Shown here: positions 45,311 through 56,455 of the stretch, one piece after another
How the letters are laid out: the number at the start of each line of letters is the position of its first letter
Position numbering within the stretch: position 1 is the first letter of the stretch
Assembly (NCBI GenBank): GCA_004802725.1
Contig: SGPM01000052.1
Coordinates: forward strand, 45,723-109,722
Direction: 5' to 3'
From: Antrodiella citrinella
Taxonomy: Eukaryota > Basidiomycota > Agaricomycetes > Polyporales > Steccherinaceae
DNA: 64,000 nt
Notes under the pieces: model-generated
What the model was told of the DNA's origin: nothing
Databases searched by the model: none
What the model saw: the letters and a program-made list of their open reading frames with translations, nothing else
Translations under genes and position numbers: made by a program

Positions 45311-46289
45311 ATGGCCACCGCACCTTTCGACAGCACTGCCCAGGACAATGGTTTGGCGGACGTGATCATACGGTCCTCCGACGGCATCGACTTCTACGTC
45401 TCGCGCGTCATTCTGTCCATGTCCTCCACCGTCTTCCGCGACATGCTCCGTCATGCGCAACCTGGGCCCGCTGCCCTGTCTGAGCAGGCCGCTCTGCCTG
45501 TCATACACGTCACCGAGGATCATCAAACCTTGGACATCCTCTTGCGCATCCTCTACCCCAATACGGAGGTGACACCGCCCCACGATGTCGATAAATTCCA
45601 TTCGATTCTGGAGGCGGGCAGGAAGTACGATTTAGAGAAAGTCACGGGAGTCTCTGGAGAAGCTTTGATGAGGCTCGCTGGAACAGAACCGTTCGTGGTG
45701 TACACCCTCGCTTGCGAATATGGTTTAGAAAATGTCGCACGCACGGTCGCAGGCGTTGTTGCTCTGCTTCCCATTCAGGAGGCACTCTGTAACGAGCACC
45801 CCGCGAAATTACGAGGCATTACGGCGATTGAGTTCCAGCGACTCCTCATCTATCGTCAAAGGTGCTTGGCGGTCACGTCAAGTTGTAGTCAGACCTGGGA
45901 CGGTCTTACACGCGGATTTTGGTACAATAATCACCGCAGCCCATGCGTCAAGCAGTACACAAAGGATGCATCCGGAAGTGGTTGTCACGTTCAGCCTTGG
46001 TTTTCCAACCACATGCTCACTCTCAAAAACAAGCTCTTCCTGTATCCATGGAATGAAGCTGAAGCGAAGGCGGAATTTATCCATGCTCTGAAATTGACTT
46101 GTCCTTGTGATCAATGTCGACAGCTTACCTCCGAGGATATGGGAGATATAGAGGAATTTATCAGGAAGCTGTCGGAAAACATCGCAGCGGAGCAAGCCCA
46201 GGTAAGCCGCACCAGTTGTTTAACTATAGGGTATGTGAGATTCAAATCATTATTAGATCGTTCTCGACTTTGTACAACGCCAACCCTGA
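45311..46289 (+). CDS. BTB/POZ domain protein 3
   Basis: MATAPFDSTAQDNGLADVII leads into the BTB fold DVIIRSSDGIDFYVSRVILS, SSTVFRDMLRH, LDILLRILYP. The tail has FVVYTLACEYGLENVARTVA, a Trp/Cys middle (HVQPWFSNHMLTLKNKLFLY) and CPCDQC. The terminal intron (from 46202) precedes a short last exon (IVLDFVQRQP, stop 46287-46289), as in the sister genes. About 310 residues. It sits between the two PARP paralogues. Downstream lies a 63-bp piece copied from a PARP gene and a relic of a BTB tail, so this 3' region has been rearranged. Confidence 0.8.
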
Positions 46290-46315
46290 GCGGTGAGCGG
46301 TCGCGTGTGTGGTCG

Positions 46316-46378
46316 GTAAGTGAGATACGTGCTTTCGACATATGCAACCTTTGACTTACTTCTGCCATTTTCGAGGTA
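46316..46378. repeat. 63-bp segment shared with PARP copy 2
   Basis: Matches 48707-48769 in the same orientation with one mismatch (G here, T there). In PARP copy 2 the segment covers the end of a zinc-finger exon and its intron start (minus strand). Here it lies just after the BTB 3 stop and has no coding role that I can see. Confidence 0.85.
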
Positions 46379-46403
46379 GCCTGAAGGCACGCACAAAACC
46401 CAG

Positions 46404-46466
46404 GAAGAAACGAACGCGTTTATAGCCAAACTATCGAAAAATATCAAGCTGAAGCAAGCTAATTGA
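46404..46466 (+). pseudogene. relic of a BTB-protein C-terminal tail
   Basis: Translates to EETNAFIAKLSKNIKLKQAN and a stop, resembling the BTB 3 segment IEEFIRKLSENIAAEQAQ encoded near 46150-46201. It is preceded by a CAG acceptor-like site. It is most simply a decayed duplicate of the gene end; an alternative last exon of BTB 3 is possible. Confidence 0.5.
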
Positions 46467-47138
46467 ATACATTGGAAACCATAACTTGGTTGACATCCTA
46501 CACACCTTTAGATCGTCTTGCGATTTGCACCTCGTTGACCCGTGTTCATTCCTTACCCGTTAACTATTGCCCTTGTCTTGTGTACTTCCATGCCACGTTT
46601 CTCAGCCATGTAAAATGCTTCGCATACCCTCCCGCGAAGTTGCATAGTAATTACACGGGACTCACAAAGTTGAATGGATTGGGGTGGTATATGTATCATG
46701 TTCCAGTGAGACTGCGAGTGATGGTGTCTCTTCGAGAATAGCCTCTTGGACGACAACACTGCGAAGAGAGCACAAAGCGCTGTCATGTGGTCATTATAAC
46801 GAAGTCATGTTCGATCCCACGTGAAATCTCAAGGAGGATGAGGACGATACACAAAATGCCAACGAAACGCGAGTGCGACGAGACTTATGAGTGGACAAAG
46901 AATTGTGTAGAGGTACTGCGGTGAGCCTTAGGATATGTCACTTCTATCTACGTCATAAATGCCAGTGCGGGTGTGGCACCCTGTGGTGCAATTTGTCGGA
47001 AGCTGAGTCGCAATTAGGAGTCGCATAGTCTCGTGAACCAGACGCAATGAACAGTGTGTGCGGAAGACATACTAGAGCATGTCACGCTCGGGAGAACTTG
47101 ATCGGAGCCCGAGAACTTTGAAGACACGCGCTGTGCAG
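46467..47138. other. intergenic, no gene seen
   Basis: Short open frames only, between the BTB 3 tail region and the 3' end of PARP copy 2. Confidence 0.4.
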
Positions 47139-49010
47139 CTAGACGTCTTCATAAATCACAAGGAATATAGGACGAATGGCGTCGTTCTGTGAAAAAATCC
47201 GTCAGTCTACCAGATGCTGACGCATTTCTGTAACGAATGCAACATACGTCATAAACTAAGAGCCAGGAAAGACTTAGATGTTATGCGTACGACCAGAAAA
47301 GTACCCGACATACCGATGCTTTCATCGTAGTTGAGATCACCCCCCGGCTCGCCGACCACAGAATCATACCCGGTGGGAGGCTACATATATCTGAGCTGGC
47401 AGTTTGTGGATGCGAGCGCAGGACCTCACCTCCTTCAGGTCGGATTGATTGCTTGTCATCTTGATGGTTTTGCCCATAACCACGTAGTTCAGGAGTATAG
47501 CTCGAGTAGCCGCTGAGGAGAGGCTCACCACATAGTCGTTAGCCTGGCACATCCGAGTCAGAATGAACTAACGCAAGGTTCAAACCCGGACACTCACTTT
47601 ACTGGATGTAGCCGACGTGTAGATTCCTTCGCCGAAACGACCAAAGTTTGTTCGCTGGCCAAACTTGGCGAGTTTGAAGGAGGACTACAAGTTATTGAGT
47701 AACTCAACGGTGCTATTTTCAACGCGAATTCTTACGCGAATTATGTGACACAACGAACATTGTGGCTGGTCACAGAGTTCGTCTTGTTTGTCGTCATCTC
47801 CTAGGCTGCATGCACGGACAGTTCCATGCCAACGACGTTTCGTATTGCCACCATCGATCTTGCTGCTACGCTCTATCTGGAGTCTTTACAATGATTAAGT
47901 ACACATATTTTGCTACATGACGACAGACTTACTTATACTGTTCATATTGATCACGCAGATCCTTTCGTGAATATATCTTCCAGATCTGTTCAGACGAGAA
48001 CTGAATTACTGCAGACAGCGATTGAGAGCGACTGGTGCTACCTTAAGAATGGCAGGCACAGTTGTCGGATGCTTCCACGCGTCTTTGAATTGAGAGGCAA
48101 CTTAGACAACCCGAAGTCAATGATATTAACGTAGGAGCACGTAGACGAACTTAAACCAACTTTCTGAGTAGTCGTTGTCCGAGCTCAGTAGCGGATAGAT
48201 GCATGGTGCTGTACGGATTTCTTCAGCGACTGGTATCATGAAGGAGGTACTCGACAAGTACTCACCTTGGTTCTGTACGATATCCCTACAAGTTGCGCCG
48301 CAGAAGTCGCTTGTCTTACCGTCCAGTGTCACTTTTGGCCATTCACAGCATCTATTGTTTCATGTTGGTTAGGGCATAAAAAGGAAGATGAGTTGATAGG
48401 TACCTGAGACAGCTTTCTACTTGATGGGAAGCTACAGCCTCACTGCACTCGACATGATCAGCCAATAGTTACTACTGCCACGACGCAATATGTGCTCACC
48501 GACGATGTCTGTTACTGCAGAACTCGCTAGATTCTTGATGTCTTCTATCGAAAAATACTGTCCTGGCGCAACCATCTAGTCTGCAAGTGGCCCTTGGCGC
48601 CGTCGGGATTCCTTGCACTGAGCCGTCAGGTATCGCTGGCGATCTTGGCTGGCCTGTACGAAAAGCTTGAGCACATCGTATTCCGCAAAATTCATGCTCT
48701 GTGTACGTAAGTGAGATACGTGCTTTCTACATATGCAACCTTTGACTTACTTCTGCCATTTTCGAGGTAAAGAGGACGGGCGCGGCAATTCTAGAACAAA
48801 GGTATCATCAGGGATCGATACGACGCGTTCTGAGGCTTGAACACGAATTCTTACCTTGCATATTCCGTCACCGTTGAGTTGAAGTTTCATTGCATCTCTA
48901 TGGGTTCTGCCGCAAAAAGATGAGAATGACCCATCCGGATCGCGCCATACGGGACGGCGGCATCCTGGGTACTCGCAGACAGTCTCAGATGTCCTGACTG
49001 TGTCGGGCAT
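47139..49010 (-). CDS. PARP-type ADP-ribosyltransferase with N-terminal zinc-finger array (copy 2)
   Basis: MPDTVRTSETVCEYPGCRRP at 49010. The fingers parallel copy 1: SSFCGRTHRDAM, EFCGIRCAQAFRTG, SSEFCSNRHRR and DFCGATCRDIV (about 48960-48290). The PARP fold has RRWHGTVRACSLGDD (His), a Cys cluster CDQPQCSLCHIIR, GRFGEGIYTSATSSK (Tyr) and NYDESIVYDNDAIRPIFLVI (Glu). It ends YEDV with stop at 47139-47141. The 8-nt exon (47248-47255) is conserved with copy 1. The spacer after RACSLGD carries a few extra acidic residues compared with copy 1. The triad is intact, so the protein is expected to be active on NAD; targets unknown. One intron region shares 63 bp with the DNA downstream of BTB 3. Confidence 0.8.
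47248..47255 (-). other. 8-nt microexon of PARP copy 2
   Basis: TTTATGAC on the minus strand, with flanking introns of 58 nt (47256-47313) and 61 nt (47187-47247). It completes V-Y-D after the catalytic Glu, as in copy 1. Confidence 0.75.
48707..48769. repeat. 63-bp segment, source copy inside PARP copy 2
   Basis: The counterpart of 46316-46378. On the minus strand it contains the exon end PLYLENGR-like coding followed by a GTAAGT donor and intron sequence, which suggests that this locus is the origin. Confidence 0.8.
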
Positions 49011-49964
49011 GTGGATGATGAGTGTGGAGAAATCAAGATTGAGAGTGATGGCTGGGACTGACCTTATACGCTCAGAGTCTGAAGCTATTATGTATGAACG
49101 CAGCCTGCCAGTGTGAACAAAAAGAAGTTGGGAAGGCGCCATGATCATCTGAACGGTGCCGAACGACGCAACTTGAAACGCAACACAACAAGATTTCAGA
49201 GTTCCTTGTATGAAAATAAGACTGTGCACACGAGTTTGTTCCACGAAAAAAAGGAAATACATTCGCTTTCAGAATATTCTGGATGAGAGGTTGAGATCGT
49301 GACGTGGCAGTGTTGGGAAGTCATGACCAGAGAAGCGCGGTACCGGTCATTGGCCTCCGGAGGGTCCGGAACGCGATAAATGCGTTTTTGCGTCGCCCAA
49401 GGTGCGGAATACGTGCGTATATACGACGCGCGATGCGCGTCGCGTTGAAGACAGAAAGGAGGGAGAGGAAGAGCGTCGGTCACTGCGCGACCGACTCCCT
49501 TGGGTGACCCTTGAAGTTAGCGCCGCCTTCAACGGCGTTGCCGAACCTTGGGAATGACCCCCTACCCAAGGGTAGTGGCTGTCATCAGTACCGAGAAGAA
49601 CAGCATCTCAAAAATGCCAGAGGTGAGCATATCACGCTAGCTGGTTGGAATCGATAAGTTGAAGTACTCGCGGTGGTCACTGGTCGCTTTGCAAATTGCC
49701 ACCAACCTCAAAGATGCTACAAGCTGTCTGCATTAGGTGGATATCGCACGGTTCTTTGAGCTCCTGCAACTTTCAGGTTCTTTTTGTCCTCGTCGCAGAT
49801 AACAACAAGGATCACATCGATGAAGACGGCGAGTCTTTGAAATCGCCAGCCGGCTTCATCATCATGTTGGCAATTCTGGTCGGACTTCCGAGTTCGTGAT
49901 CAGGAAGATACTCTACAAATACTCTGGCTTCAGATTCACCAACTGTCAGCAGAGATAGCACACA
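49011..49964. other. divergent promoter region, no gene seen
   Basis: Between PARP copy 2 and the terpene synthase. No recognisable coding signal despite a few 60-100 codon frames. Confidence 0.4.
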
Positions 49965-51218
49965 ATGCCAACCACCAGTAGTCTCTCTTTCCGACTCCCC
50001 GATACGCTTGCTGCATGGCCTTGGCCTCGACGCATCAATCCCCATTATGCGGAGGTGAAGAGAGCGTCGGCTTCGTGGATGGAATCGTTTCAAGCGTTTG
50101 ATGGTAGAGCTCAGAAGGCCTTTAACACATGCGACTTCAGTAAGTCTCACGATCTCTTGTCCGATTCACTCCTCATCACCTCGAATGACAGGTCTCCTTG
50201 CATGCATCGCATATCCACTTGCCCGCAAAGGTTGGTGCTATCAATTATATACGGCCAATCTCCTCTGGTACGCGAGGTTTATGCGAATTTAGTGCGTCTT
50301 CTTACAGGGTGTGACTTGATAAATTTTTTGTTTGTCATCGACGAGTACTCGGACGTTGCGGACGAGAAGACAGCTCAAGCCATTGCGGACATTGTCATGG
50401 ATTCTCTGCGAAATCCTCTCGTTCCTCGTCCCATTGGTGAATCCATCATCGGCGAAATTACAAGGCAGTATGTGTTTTTATGTCACTCCGAATAACTCTT
50501 CCGCTCATAAAGTGCACTGCCGTGCCAGGTTTTGGGCGCGAGCGACCAAGGACGCGAGTCTCCCAGCGCAGCGACGTTTCGTTGTTGCCTTCGATGCCTA
50601 CCTACAATCGGTCGTGCAGCAGGCAGCGGACCGTTCGGAAAATCGTGTACGGGACGTTGAAACCTACTTCAAAAACAGACGAGAGAACATCGGCGCGAGG
50701 CCATGTTTTGCCTTACTCGAATTTGACATGGATCTACCGGATGAAGTGCTGGAGCACCCGGTCGTCGCCGGGTTAACCACACATTGCATAGACATGCTGA
50801 TTCTTGGAAACGTACGCGCACAATGCAGTCTCTATTCACTTAGATTTGCACTGACCGTGCTATTCAGGACATGTTCTCTTATGACATGGAGCAAGCTCAA
50901 GGGGATGCACACAACCTTGTCACGGTTGTCATGCTCCACCACCACATGACCGTGCAGAGTGCTATGGATTGGATCGCGGAGCTGCACGAGCAGCTGATCC
51001 ATCAGTTCCTCGACTTGTTGCAAAGCCTTCCTTCTTGGGGCCATTCCATTGATGACCAAGTCGCGAGATACATCGATGGCTTGGCCAACTGGGTACGAGC
51101 GAATGACTCATGGAGCTTCGAGAGTCAACGATATTTTGGGCTGGATGGATTGCAGATACAAGACAGTCGTTGGGTAACGTTGACTTCATCTCGGGATACG
51201 TTCCCGGCCGCTTTGTAG
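49965..51218 (+). CDS. sesquiterpene synthase (class I terpene cyclase)
   Basis: Five exons, about 340 residues, typical for basidiomycete sesquiterpene synthases. The N-terminus has WPWPRRINPHYAEVKRASAS and CDFSLLACIAYPLAR; exon 3 begins at 50293. The first metal motif is LFVIDEYSDVADE (D-E-x-x-D). The NSE motif NDMFSYDMEQAQGD (N-D-x2-S-x3-E) lies across the intron ending at 50868. The C-terminus has FESQRYFG (R-Y pair) and ends SSRDTFPAAL at 51218. The enzyme cyclises farnesyl diphosphate in the cytosol with Mg2+; the product cannot be told from sequence. No P450, reductase or transporter lies directly beside it, so it looks like a single-gene terpene locus; the nearest P450 is about 19 kb away. 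Confidence 0.88.
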
Positions 51219-51890
51219 CACAAGCGATACATTTTAAACCACGGATTCCAAATCTCGATGCTCGTATCGATTTGTACCATCTTTGGTGTGATTATGTTGA
51301 TCATCTGACTAGCTACTTAGCGACTGGTTCACGCCGCAAGATTCTCTACATCATGCTGTATGTTCTTATGCACTCAGTATTGCACCGTTTATGTTCAAGT
51401 CTGCAAGTTTAAACCAAACATAAGGACAATAGATGCGTCCTTCAAGTTTCAACTCGCTTGCAGGTTATACATAGATGAGACTCACGACCCGTGCACATTG
51501 TGAAGAAGGATTGTTGAGACAGCAATACTTGAAGAGAGGGTATACAATATTCAAACAAATGGAGCCGGACTCTAGCGGTACCGGTAGTACGCATACAGCT
51601 ATGTAAAGAGGAGGACGGCGAAGAAGATGGAACAGAATGTGATTGTCACCGGAGATGAGGGTTCTATACGTTAGCTTGAGGAGCGTGGTGTGGACGAGGG
51701 AGATAGGACGGGGGAGAGGAGGTGTTTGGGGCTATCATACTACGCCATTGGTATCTTTCTTTTGCATTAACAAGCACAACAGACATCGGACGTTTCCAAC
51801 GGACAGAGACTCAGAAAGCAACCAACGGAAGAGATAAGAACACAGAAGGAACGACGATAGCAAAGTTGAACTGAACGCAAACCTAGAGCT
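51219..51890. other. convergent 3' region, no gene seen
   Basis: Between the 3' ends of the terpene synthase and the FGGY kinase genes. No coding signal. Confidence 0.4.
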
Positions 51891-54877
51891 TCACACAAGT
51901 CCCTTGACGAGCATCCCCTCCAACCTACAGTACTCCGGAACGATGGCAGCGTACGACATGAAAGCATCCACGTCTGGTTCAGCGACCTTGGCCAACCCCA
52001 TGACTGTCTCCGCCTCCGTGGATGGTAACGCGACAACGGGGGTCAACGCAGAGGGACCAGCCGCAGCAGCGGCGGCAATATCAGCGTCTATGCCAGAAGC
52101 ACCGGGACTGCTCGAGCCAACGTCCGGGGTCGTGAACGCCGTAGACGGTGAGTCTACAGCCGTAGCCCCACTCAGCGCAGACGCGACACTTGAACTCGTG
52201 AACGTCCTTAGACGTCCGTTCCCAGTGAGGTCGTTCTCGTTGAACGCACCACCGATACCGAGCCCGAACCCGCTCGTCGCGTTCAGCCGCACGTCAATGT
52301 CGTCAATGTCTTCCTCATCCACTTCCACGAGCACGTTCGCGCCCAACCCAGACCGTCCGCCGTGTCCGTACGGTGTGCTCGCACCACTGTTGGTCGCACT
52401 GCCGACCTTGCTCGCTACGCCAGGTGCGTTTGCGTTCGTCCGGAGCGGCGTCCCACCCGTTGCTGTCCACCTTTTACTCATCAGCCGCCTCACTTCTTCC
52501 TCAAATCCACCCCGCCCTGTCCCTGCCGACGTCCCTTTCTCCTTTCCCCACACCCATCTCGCGACGTACGCGCCGCCGAGAGCCGCGCGTGCGGGGAAAC
52601 CAGTCGCAGGCGCATTCCGGTGTGGCGCGACCTGTGCAGCGTCGATCTGAGTTGTAGGTACCAGCACAGGCGTGTTGAAAATATCACCGACGAGGTTCGC
52701 GATGGAAGGGAAGTTAGTCGCGGCACCAGTAGCGATGATGCGGCCAGGCAGCGGTACGTAGTCGTAGGGGTCGAATGGGAGACCCATGTTGTTCGGAGAC
52801 GGCGCTCCCGCAGGTCGTTTGGCTTGTCCACTGATGGGACTCGCCGTAGCGGTAGTGGTGCGATTACGAGTGGTGTTGGGTCCGAGGACACCAGATGCGA
52901 CCATTCGTGACCAGCGTACGCGGAAAGAGAGCACTTGGCTTTCGATCAGACACCGCGGGTTCGCGCGTAGGTCGCGGAATTCGTTCACCTTCACGCCTGT
53001 CTCGAAACGAAAGATGCCCTTCACATGGCCCACAGGGTAGCTATCGCTTTGGAGCAGCCAGTAACTGAAAAGTTTGTCGTCGAGTCTAGTGATAGAGATC
53101 AGAAGACGGATGCAGACCGGCACATAACAACGTACCCTATCGATCCGCCTGGAGGCACGATGGCAACAAGCCTATCGAAGGCACTCCAGCTCTTAGTGTA
53201 CATGTCTCGTACCAGAGCCCGTGGTACATCTGCGTTTCTATGAAATTGATGTGCTCAGCTAGTGGCAATGTGCGTAGGTAGGGAGCGAACGTACCTGCTT
53301 GTAAGGAGAGCAATATATCTCCTTTTTTCTGAAGGATCTTGAGCCGGATGCGGGTATATATGGTATAGACGTGTGGGAAGATAAAGAGGTGCCGGAGTCA
53401 TCAGTATGTCCATGGGTCCGAATGATAGTACAGCGTCCGACGGTGCGGGACAAAGAGAGAGGTATGAAGAAAGGAAATCCGATGTGAAAGGTGTGACGAT
53501 CGTCTCTGTCAACATAAGTGATGTCAATACGACGGACAAGAACATACACCAAAAAAGTCGTACCTGGGTCAAACCCGTACCGATCCACGAGATAGCGCGA
53601 AACATTGCCGATCTTCTTACGGCCACCCGACGTATCCACGTCCCCCAACCAGTTCCACATCCTCTCCGCCTCATCTCTGTTCCCACCGACAATCTCCAAA
53701 ATATTCTCGTCCCAGTGACTCTGAATGTTCGATGCTGTTGAGCCGCTCGTTCCTCCGTGAGTCCATAGCCCTGTGGCGCAGGCCTCTGACTCTCCCGTGA
53801 TAGCCCAGCCGCCAATGACCAAACTTGCGAGGAAAGCACTCGCCATCTGTACGCGCCCTGTGCGTTGCCAAATGTCCGGCCATGCTTCTCGCACACGCAG
53901 CAGCTGAGCAGCGATGAGTGACGCGTGGGCACAGATGCCCACACGATCGGCCATATGTTCGGGACCACCAAGGGCAGCCTCGAGGGATAGAGCGTGGGTA
54001 TGTGCTGACGTGTCTTGCGCAATGGCGGCGTTCGGGAGAGAAAATGATTGTGACGGCACTTGGGGATGAATAGGTAGCCGGGGATCCAAGTTCTGTAACG
54101 GCGAAATCGGTGTTGTCTTCCACCACACCAGGGCTTGCTGGAAAAAAACTGAGCGACAGCTCAAGAAAAGAGCAACTATAGCACACACCTGCGCAGCACC
54201 GCCAATGGCACCGATCTTCGTCAAGTCATGGGATTTGCTCAACTTCTCCATGAGCACGTCTGCGATCCACACCAGTTGCCAAAAAGGGAAGCGTTAATTA
54301 AATGTCGGAGCTGCGAGAGCCAAATAGAAAGCCGGTTCATTATGGACCCACAACGACCGAAGCTAGTTCCTCCCCAAGAAATGAAGAGAGAGGCAGACAA
54401 TAGCAGATATCATGCCATCCCGCGAAGCATTCCAAGACTCATAATGAAATGGCTGATTGCAATGATACCGGAGTACTGGGCTCTCGGCAATCGCCGCAGG
54501 TTCGGGAGCAGGGGCCAGACAAAAAAATTGCTTCCGCGAAACAACAAAAACAACGTACCGAAGGCCTTCACCCACATTTCCACAGGCGTTGTGTATGCCT
54601 CGCCTGGTGTCGTGAATATTCCGCCCTGGGTCCTGCATGATTAAACAGTTATCCATCGCGAACTGAGCACCGATCCTTTCAAGCATCGCAAATGCCCGAC
54701 ATGCGGGACAGGCCAGGACAACATCGGAGAAAGCACTCACTGGAACTCAGGTAGTTCAGAATCAAAGTCGACCGCCTCCACCCCGACTAGCTCCAGGTTC
54801 TCATCCACAATCGAGGCGCGCAGCTGGTCGGTTGCGAGCTCCAAGCCGAGGAAGAGGGTCGCGGTTTTTGGCGGCAT
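51891..54877 (-). CDS. FGGY-family carbohydrate kinase, D-xylulokinase-like
   Basis: Starts MPPKTATLFLGLELATDQLR at 54877, the N-terminal FGGY signature with the D-Q-L loop. Exons continue through IGAIGGAAQ, a substrate-side LEAALGGPEHMADRVGICAH, GESEACATGLW (active-site Gly/Ala loop), NVSRYLVDRYGFDPG, and FGGY_C elements VPPGGSIG and GRIIATGAATNFPSIANLVG (about 52690-52740), then FPARAALGGAYVARWVW. An Ala/Ser/Gly-rich insert of about 170 residues follows (52560-52020) before the conserved end AKVAEPDVDAFMSYAAIVPE, stop 51891-51893. Xylulokinase phosphorylates D-xylulose with ATP, feeding pentose sugars into the pentose phosphate pathway, useful for a plant-biomass degrader. The sugar assignment is by overall likeness and not certain. 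Confidence 0.8.
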
Positions 54878-55566
54878 AGTAGTGGTATCGGTGCAGCCGC
54901 GAGTTTTGAGAGATAGAGAAAGAAGAGAACGTGGCGTAGGTCGTCGCAGTCGTCGACAGTCGTCGTGGGGGTAACCAGTAAGGAACGAAAGCAGAAAGCA
55001 AGTCTTCTCAGGGTCGTTGGCAAGTTCATCAACATCATCTGCAGTTATTTGGCGCACATTCTGCCTCATGGCGGCATATTCCCACGGTTAGAGTACGTGA
55101 TGCTACCGTGCGTTCCCCGATTGTAGTCACTCATATTATGTCCATGTTATAGTCTCTTTCAAGTCTCGCATGACGACGTCGGCGTAAAAATCTCTGGAGA
55201 AATGTCGAATGGTGATGTAGAGACAAGTTGAATTTTGTTCTGGGTGACTATATAAGGTGAGATGGCGAAAACAACCTGTATTTGACTTTTGTTTAACTTT
55301 TAAATAGGGATACGGTGAGCTTTGGTTCTACCTAAAAACTAGTTTTATGATGAAGTACTGTGGCGAGTGACGTGAATTGCTACCTGTCGATTCACGTGCC
55401 CATGATCGAAGACGACGGAGGGCCCACATCGAGCGACATGACGTTGACACCGTCAAGCGTATATAAACCAGCCCCGCCGCCGATGTAGCTGCATCCATCA
55501 TTTCCCTCGAACACCCACTACCAGCTTGATCATACTCTCGAATCTCCACTCATCACTCTCAACGCC
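54878..55566. other. divergent promoter region, no gene seen
   Basis: Between the FGGY kinase and Tudor-like genes. Apart from the TATA box at 55460 nothing was recognised. Confidence 0.4.
55460..55467 (+). promoter_or_regulatory. TATA box of the small Tudor-like gene
   Basis: TATATAAA, 100 bp upstream of ATG 55567, a normal fungal spacing and a strong consensus match, suggesting an inducible promoter. Confidence 0.6.
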
Positions 55567-55962
55567 ATGGCAGATGAGTTGAAAGAAGGACAAGAGGTGT
55601 CGTGAGTCTGTTCGCATTTGCGTGTATGATAAGCATCCTCACGTTGTCTTAGGTGGAAATGGGGCTCCGGCAATCCGTCTGGAAAGGTCGCCGAGATTGT
55701 AGCAGATGGCAAAGCCGAAGTGACCAGCCAGAAGGTCAATATCATTGTCGTGATCTCAGCGAGAAGGACACTCATGATGGCTTACCAGGGAAACACTGTT
55801 TCGCGTCACGGTAAAGGAGATGATGATCCTGCCGTGAAGATAACTCGCTCAGGAGTAAGTGAACGCGTCGCTTCTTGATATATTCCAGGTGCTGAAAGCA
55901 GGCTATAGAACGATGTAGTCAAATTGGCTCATGAATTGAACGAAGTGAAAGACGCACAGTAG
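55567..55962 (+). CDS. small HVA1/DUF2945 Tudor-like protein
   Basis: Four exons joined by three introns of about 50 nt give a 78-residue protein. It opens MADELKEGQEVSWKWGSGNP, with SGKVAEIVADGKAEVTSQK in exon 2, NTVSRHGKGDDDPAVKITRS in exon 3, and DVVKLAHELNEVKDAQ to stop TAG at 55960-55962. The W-K-W-G-x-G-x-P-x-G-x-V-x-E motif and the D-P-A-V-x-I block are those of the hypervirulence-associated (HVA1) Tudor-like family, widespread in bacteria and fungi. In Cryptococcus the founder is an NADPH-binding metabolic regulator. Too short for many gene finders because the largest exon is under 100 nt. Confidence 0.82.
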
Positions 55963-56455
55963 CTAGCCGGTGGTCCATCCGGCAAGGTCTGAGCATGAGT
56001 AATCCCCGGACTTCTTGGGAAGTGTAGACTACTTCTTTGTGGGAAATCAACTAGTGTCGAAACATCTGAGACCCTATGTAGTACTAAAATGTGGCACTCG
56101 AACGCCGCCGAAAAGCACCCAGTCCGAAGTCCACCCACTGGCACCTTGCCTCAAGTCGGCGTCTTCGTGCAATCCAACATCGTCTACACTGCGGTCACCA
56201 ATTTGAGATCCTTTGATGCATGCATCGAGAAAATACATATCCCTCGGGCTTGTATCATACATGATGCGTGTTCGCAACGATCTATCTGAGTCTTAAGAAT
56301 ATGCTGTGGTGACGGACGAGGCTCAGTCAAGAACGAGGATACAGTAGTGGAAGACTGGAAGTTGTGAGCACATTCACGATGTGCTGCTTCGCCGTCGAAT
56401 CCACTTGTATCTTCATCTTTTCCTCTCCACAATCATCTTCCTCAGTAGACATGCA
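55963..56455. other. convergent 3' region, no gene seen
   Basis: Short open frames only; it should hold 3' ends of the Tudor-like and F-box genes. Confidence 0.4.

Noticed and set aside
51904..52650. 248-codon plus-strand open frame
   Set aside because: It is antisense to the low-complexity insert of the FGGY kinase gene; its Ser/Pro-rich translation mirrors that biased composition.
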